Origin: Bostrychus sinensis
Taxonomy: Eukaryota; Chordata; Actinopteri; Gobiiformes; Eleotridae
Reading direction: 5' to 3'
DNA length: 64,000 nucleotides
NCBI GenBank assembly: GCA_020698575.1
Contig: CM036256.1
Coordinates: 21,572,908-21,636,907 of the forward strand
Shown: positions 25,480-36,059 of the stretch, in pieces
How the letters are laid out: every line of letters starts with the position of its first letter
Numbering within the stretch: the stretch's first letter is position 1
Program-made: the position numbers and the translations under genes
Notes under the pieces: generated by a model
What the model saw: the letters and a program-made list of their open reading frames with translations, nothing else
What the model was told of the DNA's origin: nothing
Databases searched by the model: none

Positions 25480-27248
25480 CCCACGCGTTAAATGTTTCCT
25501 TGAAAAAAATCTATCTGTGCAGGATGTTTGCTCATTGCGCATCCTTAAGCTTTTGAGCGCCTCTGGAGGAAGACGTGGCTCCGACGTGACCCGTGCCCAT
25601 CTCCGTGGTGATTACGCACGACGCATGACGCGAGGAAGCTGGATGTTTTGTTCCAAAGTTGGCTGAACTGATCACTGGGATTTTTTGATTAAGTCTGTTT
25701 TAGACATCCGGTGTCAGACTGGGAAGAATAACCTGGAACTGTATAAGACTGATCCACTGTCTCTTTACTCGCTACTGCTTTGTAAACAGTGATTTAAGTT
25801 AAAATGTTTATATTTAGCCTTATTAATATGTCTGTCATGTAAACTATTTTTACCTGGTCTAAAAATAAGTGCAAACGGCGATACAGTGGAATGGTTCAGC
25901 AGTGTTTCTGAATACTTGTGAGATCACTTTGACTCAGGATTGAGTGTGGCCATGTTGCTTAGTCACTGCTTGATTCTGTGGGGGGAAAAATGATTTGTTG
26001 AGATATGAAATGTGTTTTATTTATGATGGGTAAAAGGCTAACCAAGAAACGCAGTTTGGGTTGGAATTAATTGCACTTTAGTAACTATGATTATTGCATC
26101 AAGAGAATGACTGCAAATATGCAAGATTTCCAGGCCAATGCTTTATAAACTTCACATATCTTTTTTATGTTCATTAGGAGTAACTGTCAAAACCAAAATC
26201 TGCTTTTTGAACTGTAGGCCCTGTCATACATTTTATTTTAAGAGTTCTTACTGAGCGCACAAGAAGGGATTGTTGTACAAATCTCGTGCTGCCAATGAGT
26301 TGTTTTTTTCTGGATTGTATATGAAATGTATTGTTTGAAACTGTGTCAATCTACTTCATAGATAGCATGACTTTTTTATTTTGAAGGACATAAATATTTA
26401 ACAGTGTTCACATATTTATGTACCAGATAAAAGTAATTTAAGTAATGTTAAGTACTGTTGAGAAATTGCTTTCCACGTGATTTATTTATTCATTTCTGTG
26501 TAGGTTTAAACATACACAAATCTACTGTTTTCATTTTACTAAAGGAGACATATAATGCAAAATTACATATATACATACCTGGAGTTGTGTTTTGTTTCAT
26601 TCACATGTTTTAGTAATCATCTATTCTCTGTCTGTAAAATTTACACAGATAAATGGATGTTCTGAGTGAAATGGCATCATACAAAAGTTTAAGGAAGTGA
26701 AGTTTCTTTCATTCTTTAAATTTTGTTCAGAAGACTAAAACTGCAGAGGTCTGCACACTGCTGACCTCTGCTGGCTTCTTCCCCTCTTTCTTTATGGCAC
26801 CAGTAGAGTGCTTTAAAAAACATATTCTTTTAGCCAGATAATGTTTTTAAAGGTTGTAAAACGTGAAATGCTGTTCGAAAGGACATTGGATTAACAATAT
26901 TTAAAAGCATAATATATCCCTTTTAATGGAAAATAAAGTTAACCCATGTTTTAATAAAAAGTGACTCTTACATTTATAACACATTATGCAGGATAACAAA
27001 ATCCTGACCCGCCCATATACAGCTGAAATAACTCCATATAAAGCGTCATTGATGCAAAGGATGGTCAGAGATGCAAACTTTGGCCTCTGGTGTGACGTCT
27101 TATCAGTTGGCTGGGAGTTATACGCTACATGGAGCTAATGGATCATCTATTAAAACAAGGGCAACGCAGTGCGCAAACACTGCTCCACAGGAGGAGTACA
27201 AGTGGATGATTACCACTTGAGTTTTCGAAGATTTCCTCCTCCTAAGAC
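25480..27248. other. Intergenic DNA upstream of arl14
   Basis: AT-rich DNA without coding exons. A TATAAA word at 27037-27042, about 200 bp before the arl14 start, is the best promoter candidate. The 25550-25700 stretch is CpG-richer. Confidence 0.4.
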
Positions 27249-27851
27249 ATGGGTCAAAAAGGGTCTAAATTACCAGAGGCACGAATTCTGCTCCTGGGTC
27301 TAGACCATGCTGGGAAGTCCACCCTTCTCTACAAACTCAAGCACAACGCCTGCGTAAAGACCAGCCCAACCATAGGCTTCAATGTGGAAACGATGGAGGT
27401 GAGAAAGAACAGGAAGAATATTGCCCTGACAGTGTGGGACGTGGGTGGTCAGGGGCCTATGAGACAGCACTGGAAGAATTACCACCAGGACACTGCGGCC
27501 ATAATTTTTGTGCTGGACAGTTCGGACCGGCAGCGGGTGAACGAAGCGCGGCGGGAGATGGAGTTGACCCTAAGCAGTGAACAGCTGCGTGGACGCCCCC
27601 TAATAGTGTTGGCCAACAAACAGGACGTGGACAACGCAATGACCGTCTCTGAGATTAAAGAGCGCTTCCATCTGCAGAAGTTTTGCTCCGACCGGGACTG
27701 GTTCGTTCAGCCGTGCTCCGCGACCACAGGCTTCGGGGTGGAGGAGGCGTTCAGACGGGTGGTCAGCATGGTTAAACTCCCGTCAGACACCGGGGTCAAG
27801 GACAACATCAAGGAAACAGTGCACTACCTCAGAAAGGGGAGCAGATACTAG
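27249..27851 (+). CDS. arl14: ADP-ribosylation factor-like GTPase 14
   Basis: A single-exon ORF of 200 aa. Gly2 in MGQKGSK is a myristoylation-type start. GTPase motifs are complete: P-loop GLDHAGKST (17-25), switch I PTIGFN (40-45), switch II WDVGGQ (63-68; the catalytic-position Gln is present), NKQD (123-126) and CSA (156-158). Arf-like GTPases cycle between cytosol and membrane and recruit effectors; ARL14 is described in MHC class II vesicle movement. The choice over ARL11 or ARL4 rests on CSDRDWFVQPC, the intronless structure and the neighbour ppm1l, as at human 3q25. The C-terminus (VHYLRKGSRY) is slightly longer than in human. Confidence 0.87.
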   Translation: MGQKGSKLPEARILLLGLDHAGKSTLLYKLKHNACVKTSPTIGFNVETMEVRKNRKNIALTVWDVGGQGPMRQHWKNYHQDTAAIIFVLDSSDRQRVNEARREMELTLSSEQLRGRPLIVLANKQDVDNAMTVSEIKERFHLQKFCSDRDWFVQPCSATTGFGVEEAFRRVVSMVKLPSDTGVKDNIKETVHYLRKGSRY

Positions 27852-28560
27852 ACTTTCTATACACTTTCATGTAAAACCAATAGAGATAGCGAATTGTTGT
27901 AGACCCATACATACATGTTGAATGTAAATGTTAGACCTATGCTGCTTAAAAAAAATTCAATTAGTGTTTACACTTTTCATTTGAAAGCACTGTGGCGCCA
28001 CTTTAGACCAACATCTTCATCAAATCTGGCATCTCTTCTCTGGCCTACATTCTCATATAGTTTTATTTTACAGAGAGATAAAGAAATTCGACCCCAGTTG
28101 AACAAAGATAGTCAAATTGCAAGCCCTAATGCAGAGTGTGACCAGATGTACCAGGGAATAAATGACATAACTGTTTATGTTTTTCATGCTTTAATTTAAT
28201 CTTTTAAAGAAATTTGATAAGCTGGGACGAATTAATCAGTAACATTTTACCACTGAAATAAATAGAGAATGTTTTACTAAAACATTAATATGTACACAAC
28301 AAAAAGTATTCTTGTTTTTATTTATTTATTTATTTTGTGCTTGCTGGATTCAATAATTCAATGTAATCTTTTTTTTTTTTTTTTTAGATAGATATTTAAC
28401 CTATGAATGAACCATTATTGCCCATCACAATATTATCCACTGCATACTTTTTGAAGCACACACTGCAGCCTGCACTGGCTGTTTCTTTTTAGTTTGGTGA
28501 ATATTTATGCACACACTTGTTGTGTGTTTGCTTGTCTGTATCTGGCTTCAGACAGTTTGG

Positions 28561-28614
<54 letters not shown>

Positions 28615-29150
28615 GGGGGGGGCTTGGATTGATTGCGTGTCTACACTGTTGGGTGATATTGCTTCTGTGGTGACACTGTGCAAAGAAGACCAATAGCAGG
28701 ACTATAGTGCCATGTTTCAGTGAATATATCCCACAACCACAATTCCAATAATATACCTACATAATAACTGTTAGACGCCATCTCATGCACTCATGGATCT
28801 TTAAAATGCTTATTTAAGGCATTAAATGAGTGTCCCAGATTAACCAAATCAAGCTGATTTCAAATGTTTCAAAATAAAAACCCCAATGCTTATTTTTACC
28901 AAATTGTTGAATTATTCTTTGCTTAAACATGTCACAGACACAATGTATTCAATGATAGAACAATTACACGTAAATTACAAAAATATATCCTTAAGACTAT
29001 TTTTATCAATATCCTAACTAACCATTTTCCTAATTTTCACACCGTTACTTTTGATTTGCCTTTGCCACATAATTTTTGTTGACACAGAGAGACAACAAGC
29101 ATGCGCAACTTTTGGTTAAAAATTTGAGGGCTATATTTTGCTAGAACAGG
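27852..29150. other. arl14 3' region and intergenic DNA
   Basis: AT-rich; likely arl14 3' UTR to AATAAA near 28256. It contains the TG/G tract at 28565-28622. The words GTGTCCCAGATTA near 28832 recur at the start of the palindrome that follows. No exon seen. Confidence 0.45.
28565..28622. repeat. (TG)n followed by a G homopolymer
   Basis: About 17 TG units run directly into about 25 consecutive G (28598-28622). Confidence 0.97.
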
Positions 29151-29159
29151 AAACAATCC

Positions 29160-31480
29160 CTCTGAATGTGTCCCAGATTACTCAAAATCATCCTATCTGT
29201 AAAAACACTCATATGTCCCAGTTTTCTCCATTTTAACTAAAAAGGCATAGCAAACCAGAAACACATTTGTCTAAAGACTTTTATAGCTAAAAGTATTTAC
29301 AGCGTCATTATTTTTATCAATAAATTGCTATTCAAATTCAAAACATAAGCCCTGGCATCATGTAGCCTACTTTCATTACATGACAGAAAATTGTTTGAAT
29401 TTTGGAAGGTTTTTGGTCACTTGGTGATATAAATATTCACACTTGTTAAAAAAAAAAAAAAGTTACATGAATCTCATTTTCTATGTAATCCTACTACATC
29501 TCACCAGTGAAAAAGCGGGAAATAATTTCTACAAATGGGACAGGGACAAATGCCTGAGTGGCACAGGTGGTCACTGTAAATAATGAAGAATATTAGTGCC
29601 AGTTTCTGCAGATGGGTTATTTAGTTCAACCCTTATGCCCCAATTTTAAAAAGTTACGTTGCTCCTGTTTAGAGACAAAAGTTTCCCTGTCACCAAACAT
29701 CATAAATAATGTATACAGTCAGATTTTTTCTCCTTTTTTTTTTTTTTGCATACATCTTTTAATCAACTTGTGCCCTGATCATAAATAACAAAGATTTAAT
29801 TATTTTCAGAGTTTTAACCCTTTTTATGTCAGTGTATGTAATAACATCTACATTTTTTAGTAAACAGATGCAAAACATGAAATATTTTTAATATTCTCAA
29901 AGCAAAGTGGAGTTTATTTAAGGGGGGTTATTGCAGCCTTGTGTATGTCAAAGATTACCAACAACAATTACATTTAGGGATGATTTTTTCCTGTACAATC
30001 TAAAAAACAACTTCCATTAAAACTGGTTGTAACTTTTTGTTACTACAAAAAAATCTCAAATCTATCTAAATAAATGTTGTTGGTGATCTTTGACAGACCT
30101 GGGCCTGTAATAATCCCCCCTTAAAAAATCCACTTTGCATTGAGAATATTAAAAATATTTCATTTTTTTGTGTCTTTTAGGGTTAAAATTCTGAAAATAA
30201 TTAAATATTTGGTATTTATGGTCAGGGCAGAAGTTGATTAAAAGATGTATGCAAAAAACAGTAGAAAAAATATGAACTTTTTTATATCATTAAGTTGACA
30301 AGGACACCTTTATCACTGAACAGGAACAACGTAACAGAGAGTATAAACATTAAGTCATTTTAGATTTGTGTTTATAATATCAACATCAGTGATAAAATAC
30401 AGACCTGAGCCAAATTTCATAGAAAAATTATCAAAAAAATAATTTGAAAGGGACACTTTTGTTTTTATTTGCACACACATTTTTTAAAAAGTTACATAGT
30501 TACTGTTATCCACATTGATATGAGCATTAACCACAAACACTGCAGAGGAATTGGCTCGTGTGTCTCCCTGCCCTGGGAGTCGTGTCTCCTTTACAAACAG
30601 CCACCTCCAGCCTCATTCTGACGTGCAGTGCTGCAGAAACAACAGCTGGGGGCGCCCTGCTCCAACCAGAGCATTATCTGCTATGGATGAGCTCAAAAAA
30701 GACACCGCCTCAGAAATTTGTCCTACATAAACCAGACAGAACAGTATTAATAGCTTGCTTTTTTAGGGTTCGACCAATAGTGATATGTATAAGTACTTTG
30801 TTACACTTCAAATATCTACTTAAGTAAATTAAAACGTATTTTTTTCACTTCTCTACATCAGTGGTTCCAAAGTTTTTTGTCTCGTGTGCCCCCTGGGTTT
30901 TTGTGTCCCCCTCACTCATAGGCTACGTGTTGGTGATTATTCAAAAAGTGGTATTATAAATCAAGACTAATTCTCCTGCATTTTCCCTCTAAATACAAAA
31001 TTAAAATAAACAAATTAAATGTGGTTCTAACTTTTTCTATGAAATTTGGCTCAGGTGTGTATTTTATTTAGAAAAAAATATTACTGTGTACATTATTTGT
31101 TGTTTTGTGACGGAGACTCTTTTGTCTCTGAACAGGAGCAACGTACCTTTTTAAAATTGGGGCATAAGGGTTGAACTAAATAACCCATCTGCAGAAACTG
31201 GCACGGACGCGCATTTTCCTCACTAATCACGGTGCATTTGAACACACCAAGTGACCAAAAACCTTCCAAAATTCATACAGTTTTCTGTAATGTAATTAAA
31301 GTAGGCCGCATGATGGCAGGGCTTATGTTTTGAATTTGAATAGTAATTTATTAATACAAATAATGACACTGTAAATACTTTTAGTTGCAAATGTCTTTAG
31401 CCAAATGTGTTTGATTTCCTATGCCTTTTTAATTAAAATTGGGAAAACTGGGACATATGAGCGTTTTTTGACAGATGTCT
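29160..31480. repeat. Large imperfect palindrome (foldback element)
   Basis: The left arm reappears inverted in the right arm in nested order. 29265-29425 pairs with about 31240-31430 (GGTTTTTGGTCACTTGGTG against CACCAAGTGACCAAAAACC). 29590-29690 pairs with 31120-31205 (CAGTTTCTGCAGATGGGTTA against its complement). 29740-29990 pairs with about 30020-30260 around a centre near 30000. The outer ends share a CATATGTCCCAGTTTTC block (about 29210 and 31450). The right arm has an extra segment of about 800 bp that contains its own short inverted pair (30400-30430 with 31030-31060). No ORF of note. Confidence 0.75.
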
Positions 31481-31785
31481 TGGGACATGAGACAAGGAGC
31501 CTAAAACTGGGCCTGTCCGGGTTAAATAGGGTTAAACCCTACTAATGCAAAAACGTTTCTGGCATGGAAAATGAAAGCACAAGCCCATATATATCCATTA
31601 AAATGAGTAGATCGATAAATGTATGCACATCTTTTTAATAATTTAATGAGTCTGTTTTTTCACAATATAGTTTTTACACTACAGGCTGTCGCTACCAAGT
31701 GCCAACACAACAATATACATAATGTAAACAATTAAGCAGCGTATCCCAAAATAAAAACACTGTTTGGAAAGTGCTAGTATTGTGG

Positions 31786-32265
31786 CTAGATTATCTCTCT
31801 TGTCCCTTGTCTTACATCGGACTCACGTACAGTCTCTTCATAAGTTGGAAGCCGTTTAAGATCCTCGTATGAAGGCAATGAGGTGCTCAGGACTGGGCTC
31901 CTCAAGCTGTCTGGAGTACAACTCTCCATGAGCATCTCCTGGGAGGCGGCAGTGGTGGGGGGACCGCTGTACGGAGCTGAGAGCTGCCTGGAGTGGGAAC
32001 ACAACATCCTCTGCACAAAATACCCAAAAGCGAACAGCAGTAGCATTATGAGAACGCCTGAAAGTTTCCGTGTGACCATGGCGATGTAGTAGTACGTGTT
32101 GAGCTGCTTGCAACAAGTGACTATGGTGGTGTCGTTTCCTTGTGGGCAGCACACTTCGTCATCTCGGCAAATGTCCTGTCCACATCTGTGTATAGAATAA
32201 ACCACTTTGCGCGTAAAACAGAAAAGCGCAAAAGCTGCCAGATGTAGTCTTTTGTACGAAAGCAT
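31786..32265 (-). CDS. C3orf80-like single-pass membrane protein
   Basis: A single-exon ORF of 159 aa. An N-terminal hydrophobic stretch (AAFALFCFTRKVVYS) looks like a signal peptide. A short cysteine-rich ectodomain follows (CGQDIC, VCCPQGND, VTCCKQL). The transmembrane helix lies at about 72-88 (LSGVLIMLLLFAFGYFVQRM). The cytosolic tail is Ser/Pro-rich and ends with two Tyr motifs, LPSYEDLKRLPTYEE. The CC-x-KLSG-L-I-LFA-GYF-QR core and the twin LPSYE/LPTYEE motifs match my memory of human C3orf80, which sits beside IL12A at 3q25.33; the order here agrees. Function is unknown; the LPxY motifs could bind WW domains (inference). Confidence 0.82.
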   Translation of the reverse strand: MLSYKRLHLAAFALFCFTRKVVYSIHRCGQDICRDDEVCCPQGNDTTIVTCCKQLNTYYYIAMVTRKLSGVLIMLLLFAFGYFVQRMLCSHSRQLSAPYSGPPTTAASQEMLMESCTPDSLRSPVLSTSLPSYEDLKRLPTYEETVRESDVRQGTREII

Positions 32266-33599
32266 GATCCAAATTCAAAAGCGAAGTAATCCTGGTAAGT
32301 GAAACAGGAGGCGTCGAGAAGAATTAAGTCGTCATTAATTCGATCGAGGAAGCGCCATTGATCCGCTTTTTACGCCTGGGGAAGAACGACAGACCCAGAA
32401 AAGTCCAAACGAAATCTCAAAACTTGGCTACTTCTCTAGCAACTAACTCACTCCCAGCTCCCAGTGTAGTCTGCATAATATGCTAATAAGCTTGCTGTCC
32501 CGGACTCTAAGTGGGCTCGAGTCCCTGATATATTATGCACTTAGTGGAGATGTTGATGGCGTCTGCCCCCTCATAAACTCCAACATACATGCTTATTTAT
32601 TTGCTATGAAAGTAAACAGGCGCCCAAGAAATCGACCGGTCGTGTCGGAAGCTTAGAAAAAGCTATGATTAATCGTAGGAGTTGGCTTAAAAACGAGCCG
32701 CCTTCGAAACGTCGCGGGAGGACGTTTCAGGACCGAGGACAGCGCCGCACGCTCGCCCAGGAAATAGAAGACAGGGCGCTGTCTCACGCATCCACAGCAC
32801 TGTTAACAGCTGACAGAGGCTCAAACTTCCATTAGCAATCTGAATACTGGCTCGTGTGTGATGTGGGGTCAAGCTTAAGCTCTTTTTAAAAGGCAGCACA
32901 TGACTAATGTCCATTTAGGAGGATTACATCAGATGAAAGTGGAAACTGTTTTATATTTCCAAAGAAAATAGGAGAAATATTTAGCTTTATTATTGTTTCA
33001 TGAATTACTAAGAAACCAAATACAATGGTTAATTAGATATTGTGAAGTATTAAAGAAACCTTTTTTGTACTTAGAGTTGGCAAAGGTTACATTTTATGAT
33101 GGACCCTGAAACAGCATCTAATCAATAAGAACAAATGAGTAGATTGTGGGTTTTAATGGACGAAAGTGCCGCCTAAAAGCTTGTCTGCTTTTCTCTCTTC
33201 AAAACAGCTGTTATCATGTTAAATGGGTTTTACAATGGAAGAGAAATATGATGTTCATTGTCAACAGTACAAGTGCACAAAACTGGATATGTTTGAGTGC
33301 TTAAAACCACTTCTAATTAAATTGTTTTCCAAAGCCATTTGAGTGCTTCAAGCAGACGATTACTGGAAATTGTAATTGTAAAGATTAAGTATAGAAGAAA
33401 AACAGAACACCATACTCCATTTCTGTAAAATGATGTGTGGAAAAGAGCCTGTGCAGACAGAACTGAATTTAAAATTAACCAAATGTAATAACTAGATTAA
33501 ACAAAGTATAAAATTTACCAAAAGCTAGTTTTCAAAAGGGATTAGTTGGAGCCTTTGTTTATAAATTGCTTTGACAAAAAACAGTTAAATTTGGTGTCA
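32266..33599. other. Intergenic DNA upstream of the C3orf80 homologue
   Basis: 32270-32800 is CpG-containing and probably holds the promoter on the minus strand. The remainder is AT-rich and no exon was found. Confidence 0.4.
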
Positions 33600-36059
33600 T
33601 CAGTGTACAATCCCAAGCCTGATTTGGCCTCTCTGTCTGGTGATGTCCGACGGTCCTGGAGAAGGCAGGATTATAAGGGGTCCAAGTTTAAGAGTCCCTA
33701 AAATGAAGCAACAAAGGTTCTTAGAGAGTCAACAGAGTGATCAATTCAATTTAAACTATTTTGTGTAAAAGTTGGTTAAACACTAACATACGAGCATGCA
33801 GCAATCAGGCAAAACATTATGGCCACCTACCTAATATTGGTGGTTAGCAGATAAACTTACCTTTTTTGTTTTCTCCTTCCCTCATCATTAATCCAGTAGA
33901 AGATTGATGGGCTGTATGCGTTCTTGGGTGGACGCGCAGGTAATTGGCAGGCTGTGGTTTAGGTGTAGTCTGGACTAACCCTCTCAATGAGGCCAAAGGA
34001 GGCTCAGATTTTATGCTGGTAAGTCCTGTAGGAGATACTTTGGTTGGAGACTCTTTAACTGGATATGGTACACCACAGCTTCTGCAGTCCTCATCATTTC
34101 CATCTGCAGAACGCCATCTGAACAAAGAAAATATAGACAACACAGTACAACTTAATGAATACAGACAAAAAAATAAAAACTGTTTTTGCAGCAAAGTTGG
34201 TTAGTTTTAAACACACGTTGCCACTTAGGTCAAGGATCAATAAAAATGATTTAAACCATCAATAATATTATAATACCTGCTTTCAATGAGAGAACAGGCC
34301 CTGTGTCTTGACTTGACATTGAGCAAAGATGGGACAGCAGTTAGGTGACAAGTGATATAAATCTGAGGGAAGAAAAAAACAGATTTAGTAAAAAATAATT
34401 AGTAATAAATAGCTCAAAAGTATGAAATCTAAAATTAACCTGGTTAGTTTTTTCTTGGTAGAACTTAAATGCATCCAGTTGAAATCGAATCCTGTGATCC
34501 TCAGCTCTTGAGAGAAAACGTGAGCTGGAGTTGGTGAGGTAAGCATCAGCAAGGCATCTGGTGGAAGGACACAACAAACAGCCAGTGTAATTACATACAA
34601 ACTAAAGTCCCTCTACACTTTTAAGAAGCTCACCCATGATGATCAATAAAGTCATATCGTAATGCTGCCTCAGCATCAGGGGTTGCTGTGGCAACACAAT
34701 GGTCTACAAAGACCCGTAGAGGCTTGTGGTTACTCAAGATGGATGATATTTCAAAATAAATTGGATCACCCACATAATACGTATATGATCCCCGCTCAAA
34801 CTGCCAGTCTCCTACAAAGATGACAAAAGATAAAGAATAAAGTGACATTGAAAGCAGCAAAGACTGTGATTTTTCAAATATTTATAAAGTGATGGATGGT
34901 GGGTTGTTTAGTCAATACCAGTCATCAGCTTCAGACTAAAATAAATCTGATTCTCAGCTGTGGCCCTTTGGATAAAGGGGACCCAAGTGGGGAACAGGGA
35001 GACACCATTTACAGAATAAAACCTAGAAAGAAAAAAAATAAATAATCAGGTACAAGTTTTACATGGAGAGTAGATACACAGCAACCACACTTAACTTGTT
35101 ATAATGGCATTCAACTGGAATAGTTGCTCCATCCAGTCTCAGTAAGCCATCAGATGAAGGCTCAGGGGAGTAGACCAACACATTTGAATAGATAATCTTT
35201 TCTTCTGTTGGCTAGTAACAGAAATGTGTTAAAGTCAATAAAAACATTATGTTACGTTAAAGGTATGAGCAGTATATATATTTTTTATATTTCATAAAAA
35301 ATTACCCACATGTGTGCCAAAATGTAATGTAAACATGTTTATATCAAATATTAGTTTTACTGATAACAATGGTCCAGCTGATTTATCAACTGAAAATATA
35401 TTTTACTTAATGGCCAAGTTGTTTTTGTTTACATTTTTTGTTTTGGTTCTAAAACTACGTTGTCCAATGAGAAAAGTGGAAAGACTGACAACCCACAGAC
35501 CATAGTTTTGATTTAGACTGCAGTAACGCTTTCAAACCAGTAAGAGCACACGCTGCTTACAGTACCTTTAAGTTTAGACTGTATGCAAAAGCCCTTAATA
35601 GTTAGGTCCTATAAACCACCAGTCAATATGCTTAGGCTAATTAATAGTGCTTACTGGCAGTCTCACAGTCCCACAGTCCATGAGATGAGCCTCGATGGTG
35701 AATTCAGTGGGTCCTGAGGGGAAAGCTCTGCATGCACTTTGCGGATCTGTAGTGTGTTCCTCCAAACCCAGGCGCAGATGTCTTCCGTCCACCTTAAGGC
35801 CCGTGTTGAACATATCCGCCTGCACGACGACCTCCAGAGAGTTGGGGTGGCACCTGACAACAACAGTCCGGGGGTGATGGGCGCTCGGGCCTCCGGTGGG
35901 GTGGTGTGGGTTCATGACAGCGTGAACTTCGTGCTCAAATGTTGCCATGTGAGAGTGCCCTGCTAAATGGTTGTACAACACCTGGCTTTTTGTCACAGTG
36001 GAAAGTAACACGAACATGTTGAACCAACAGGTTGAAGTTTTCAGCTCGTTTCGGCCCAT
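33600..36059 (-). CDS. Zona pellucida sperm-binding protein 3-like
   Basis: Eight exons (35655-36059, 35096-35211, 34919-35022, 34634-34811, 34440-34557, 34277-34362, 33861-34117, 33600-33697) join in phase to 318 aa. The chosen start gives a signal peptide (CWFNMFVLLSTVTKS); an ATG 14 codons upstream (36101) is possible. The ZP module is clear: ZP-N with RTVVVRCHPNSLEVVVQADMF, linker VLVYSP, then ZP-C with IPVECHY, PTWVPF, FSLKLM, YYVGDPIYFE, LRVFVDHCVATATPD and CLADAY, and the cysteine pair C..SC near the end. ZP3-type proteins polymerise into the egg envelope. The tail has LKLGPLIILP, resembling the external hydrophobic patch, but I see no transmembrane anchor and no clear furin site. The subtype among fish zp3 genes is undecided. 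Confidence 0.87.
35410..35570. repeat. Dispersed repeat, copy of 24245-24410
   Basis: It shares TTTACATTTTTTGTTTTGGT, TTGTCCAAT.AGAAAAG, ACCCACAGACCAT, GTTTTGATTTAGACTGCAGTA and CTTTCAAACCAGTA in the same order and orientation with 24245-24410. It lies in intron 1 of the ZP3-like gene. Confidence 0.75.
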
